The position numbers and the translations under genes were made by a program. The notes under the pieces are model-generated. The model was given only the letters and a program-made list of their open reading frames with translations, was not told where the DNA came from and searched no databases. From NCBI GenBank assembly GCA_016839425.1, contig JAEOUI010000426.1, forward strand, positions 1 to 7,474: DNA of 7,474 nucleotides, in the 5' to 3' direction. Positions 5,578-7,474 of this stretch are shown piece by piece (position 1 is the stretch's first letter; every line of letters begins with the position of its first letter). The DNA is from Promethearchaeota archaeon (GTDB lineage Archaea > Asgardarchaeota > Lokiarchaeia > Sigynarchaeales > SOKP01).

Positions 5578-6240
5578 ATGACCATGACATTAGGAGACGG
5601 CTTTTCTCGACGAAAGCAGATATCATCCGAGCTCGATACTTGGATAAACAGGCTTCGTTTAGCTGGTCGAGATTCCGTTAAATATCAAACGAAAAAAATA
5701 GAAGGTGATGGTAGTTTCATGCCCATTCCCGGTTCAATCAAGGATTTTAAAAGGAGTTATACTATCGAAGAATGTAACGAAAAAATTAATAGTCTAATTG
5801 AAGAAGATCGGAAATTAGCTCTCAGGATATCTTTAACAAATCAAAATGCTAAATCCACAATGACTGATTTGAAGGGAATGGAAGTAACATTAACAATTCC
5901 AGAACTCCTGGTACTAAAGAACGATATTGCCCCAAAATTGGAGAACGCTCAAAGGGGCATTCCAATTAAAGCGAAAGGAGTTGATGTTGTTGATAACGCT
6001 AACGATTTCATAAAATGGAGAACAATCAATCCTGTTTATAAGAAAAAACAATCTTTAAGCGAACAAGGGCACAAGATCGAACAGGAATACATAGATTATT
6101 ACAATGTAGAAGAGATCGTGGATTACGGATTTGACGAGAGAGCAGTTTATGACAACATTGATAAACTTCACGCTTGGATGCAACGCTTGAAAGAAGCAAT
6201 AAATCAGGCAAATAAAACAGATCTAATAACGCTCGATTAA
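5578..6240 (+). CDS. DIP1984-like helical protein, function unknown
   Basis: The ATG at 5578 is chosen because AGAGG (5566-5570) lies seven bases upstream and because the family-like N-terminus, LGDGFSRRKQISSELDTW, begins just after it. A TTG at 5491 in the same frame would add 29 residues that look non-coding. The 220-aa soluble protein resembles DIP1984-family proteins in three blocks: the N-terminal helix (5-30), a middle block ALRISLTNQN followed by LTIPELLVLKNDIAPKL (81-121), and a C-terminal helix IDKLHAWMQRLKEAINQANK (194-213). It is longer than the roughly 150 aa usual for that family, with extra residues at about 35-65 and 130-185. No catalytic motif, signal peptide or membrane segment is visible. 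It stands alone, divergent from the dehydratase operon and convergent with HMG-CoA reductase. Confidence 0.6.
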   Translation: MTMTLGDGFSRRKQISSELDTWINRLRLAGRDSVKYQTKKIEGDGSFMPIPGSIKDFKRSYTIEECNEKINSLIEEDRKLALRISLTNQNAKSTMTDLKGMEVTLTIPELLVLKNDIAPKLENAQRGIPIKAKGVDVVDNANDFIKWRTINPVYKKKQSLSEQGHKIEQEYIDYYNVEEIVDYGFDERAVYDNIDKLHAWMQRLKEAINQANKTDLITLD

Positions 6241-6251
6241 AGAGTTCCTTT

Positions 6252-7415
6252 CTAATTACATTTTTCTACTTTTCTTTTATGTAATCTCATGTGCCCCGCT
6301 TGAATGCCTTCTGACGCTAAAGCTCTTAATGCGGCCACATTCTGACACAATCCAACCGCCACGGCGACTTGTGCCAATTCTTCAGCACTATCTATCCCGA
6401 GAATCTTCAAGGATATTTTTGCTAAGGGATGCGTTTTAGTTAAACCACCTATGATCCCTAGAGCCATTGGAAGCTCCGCCTCGCCAACTAGATTACCATT
6501 AGAATCTACATCAAAACTGGTTAGCGGAGAATACCCATTTAAAGCAGCATAGGCGTGTGCTCCTGCCTCGATTGCTCGAGTGTCGTTTCCAGTTGCCATG
6601 GTGAGTGCAATGATTCCGTTCATTATCCCCTTGTTATGGGTCGCACATCGAAAAGGATCTGCTTTGGCAAAAGCGTATGCGTTGAGTATTCCTTCAATAA
6701 CTTCTGGGCCACCCAGCATATCCTTGTCAAAAGTAGCTTTGCATTTAGCAATTCTATGAGTTGCCAAATTTGATAAAATTCGAAGTAACACTTTTCCCTC
6801 AGATAACTCCTCTAATAGCGGTGCAATTGCTTCGGCCATTGTATTCACTGCATTTGCTCCCATTGCATCTAATACATTTACGAGCAAGTGAACGATTACC
6901 ATTGGTCCCTTAATTGTTTCTATAGACTTGACTTCCAAGTCCACGGCACCGCCACCTAACTTAATGAGAATTGGGTCTTGATCGTTAGCAAGCTGAATGA
7001 TTTTTTCCTTATTTGCTTTAATTTTTATTACCGCTTGGTCGATATCGCTAATATTCATTATTTGGACTTGCCCAATCATGACTTGCTTTATTTTTTCACA
7101 ATGAAATCCTCCACATTTTCTCGCCATTCTTGCCAAATTAGATGCTGCGGCCACGACCGATGGCTCTTCAATAACCATCGGTACAAGATAATCCTTCCCG
7201 TTTATTTTAAAATTACACGCAATCGAATAAGGTAATTGAAAACTAGCTATTACATTTTCAATGAATATGTCCATTGTTTCTGGTTGAAAATAACCAAAAT
7301 TCTTGAGAATAGCAATCTCTTCTTCGTTAAGACCAACTTTTTCTTTTATAATTTTTAATCGATCATCAACACAGAGCTTATGGAATCCAGATATCTCCGA
7401 AGAATACTCGTTCAT
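6252..7415 (-). CDS. mvaA: Class II hydroxymethylglutaryl-CoA reductase, short C-terminus
   Basis: The enzyme interconverts HMG-CoA and mevalonate using NAD(P)H. In archaea it serves isoprenoid lipid synthesis even when labelled degradative. Class II features are ENVIASFQLPYSIA, INGKDYLVPM and EEPSVVAAAS with the catalytic glutamate (E83), the cofactor/HMG motif DAMGANAVNTMAEA (183-196), ATHNKGIMNG with catalytic K262, GNDTRAIEAGAHAYA with D278, and GIQAGHMRLHK with catalytic H379. All four catalytic residues are present. At 387 aa it is about 40 residues shorter than the Pseudomonas mevalonii enzyme (428 aa), because only eight residues follow H379 and the C-terminal flap is missing. No frameshifted flap sequence is seen downstream. 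Its start is supported by a TATA box 26 nt upstream. It ends 11 nt from the convergent gene. Confidence 0.93.
   Translation of the reverse strand: MNEYSSEISGFHKLCVDDRLKIIKEKVGLNEEEIAILKNFGYFQPETMDIFIENVIASFQLPYSIACNFKINGKDYLVPMVIEEPSVVAAASNLARMARKCGGFHCEKIKQVMIGQVQIMNISDIDQAVIKIKANKEKIIQLANDQDPILIKLGGGAVDLEVKSIETIKGPMVIVHLLVNVLDAMGANAVNTMAEAIAPLLEELSEGKVLLRILSNLATHRIAKCKATFDKDMLGGPEVIEGILNAYAFAKADPFRCATHNKGIMNGIIALTMATGNDTRAIEAGAHAYAALNGYSPLTSFDVDSNGNLVGEAELPMALGIIGGLTKTHPLAKISLKILGIDSAEELAQVAVAVGLCQNVAALRALASEGIQAGHMRLHKRKVEKCN
6261..6279 (+). terminator. T-rich terminator of the DIP1984-like gene inside the convergent HMG-CoA reductase gene
   Basis: TTTTTCTACTTTTCTTTT begins 20 nt after the plus-strand stop codon. 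It is also the antisense of the lysine-rich last codons of HMG-CoA reductase, so the two converging transcripts would overlap by a few tens of bases. Confidence 0.4.
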
Positions 7416-7437
7416 ATTTGCATTTATTTTTCCTTGT

Positions 7438-7445
7438 TATTTAAA
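7438..7445 (-). promoter_or_regulatory. TATA box of HMG-CoA reductase gene, leaderless-type spacing
   Basis: TTTAAATA on the minus strand matches the archaeal TATA consensus and is centred about 26 nt before the A of the ATG at 7415. Archaeal transcription starts about 25-27 nt downstream of the box, so the mRNA would begin at or next to the start codon. An AAGGAAA sequence lies too far from the ATG to be a good ribosome site, which agrees with a leaderless transcript. Confidence 0.55.
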
Positions 7446-7474
7446 GATTAAGAATTATCCCTTGTAATTATATT

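Noticed and set aside
6555..7235. Plus-strand open frames opposite the HMG-CoA reductase gene
   Set aside because: They are antisense to a gene with all catalytic motifs intact and show no protein-family features.

Overview
The window most likely comes from an AT-rich archaeon. Three things point that way. A TTTAAATA box is centred about 26 nt upstream of the first codon of the HMG-CoA reductase gene, which is the archaeal TATA geometry for a leaderless mRNA. Ribosome sites of the GGTGA and AAGGTGG type precede the transposase and one dehydratase gene. Oligo-T tracts without GC-rich hairpins follow two transcription units. The mix of class II HMG-CoA reductase, double-cubane/2-hydroxyacyl-CoA dehydratase-type proteins and a CGGC-domain protein suits an anaerobic archaeon. 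An Asgard or related lineage is only a guess, and a low-GC anaerobic bacterium is not excluded.

Layout. (1) 1 to about 1800: an IS110-family insertion sequence on the minus strand, visibly richer in GC than its surroundings. It has a 475-aa DEDD transposase and, upstream of it, a highly structured non-coding end (about 1483-1720) that looks like a bridge RNA. (2) 1903-4771: a tight minus-strand operon. A Cys-rich CGGC-type protein comes first, then two tandem paralogs of the YjiM/double-cubane-cluster (2-hydroxyacyl-CoA dehydratase D-component) family, 55% identical and gap-free over 340 residues. The second paralog is broken near its C-terminus by a third copy of a GAATA pentanucleotide; with two copies the frame would run on to a normal 390-aa end. 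An oligo-U terminator follows. (3) 4772-5577: an 805-bp divergent intergenic region with a putative TATA/operator for the operon, several hairpins and a doubtful hydrophobic ORF remnant. (4) 5578-6240 (+): a 220-aa helical protein resembling the DIP1984 family, function unknown. (5) 6252-7415 (-): a class II HMG-CoA reductase that ends just after the catalytic histidine and so lacks the usual C-terminal flap.

How the genes relate. The operon could encode an iron-sulfur reductase of the double-cubane type made of two unlike subunits, plus a small metal- or cluster-handling partner. No ATP-dependent activator (HgdC/YjiL type) lies within the window, so it would have to be encoded elsewhere. HMG-CoA reductase makes mevalonate for isoprenoid, and in archaea membrane lipid, synthesis. 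It faces the DIP1984-like gene tail to tail with an 11-nt gap, and I see no functional link between those two.
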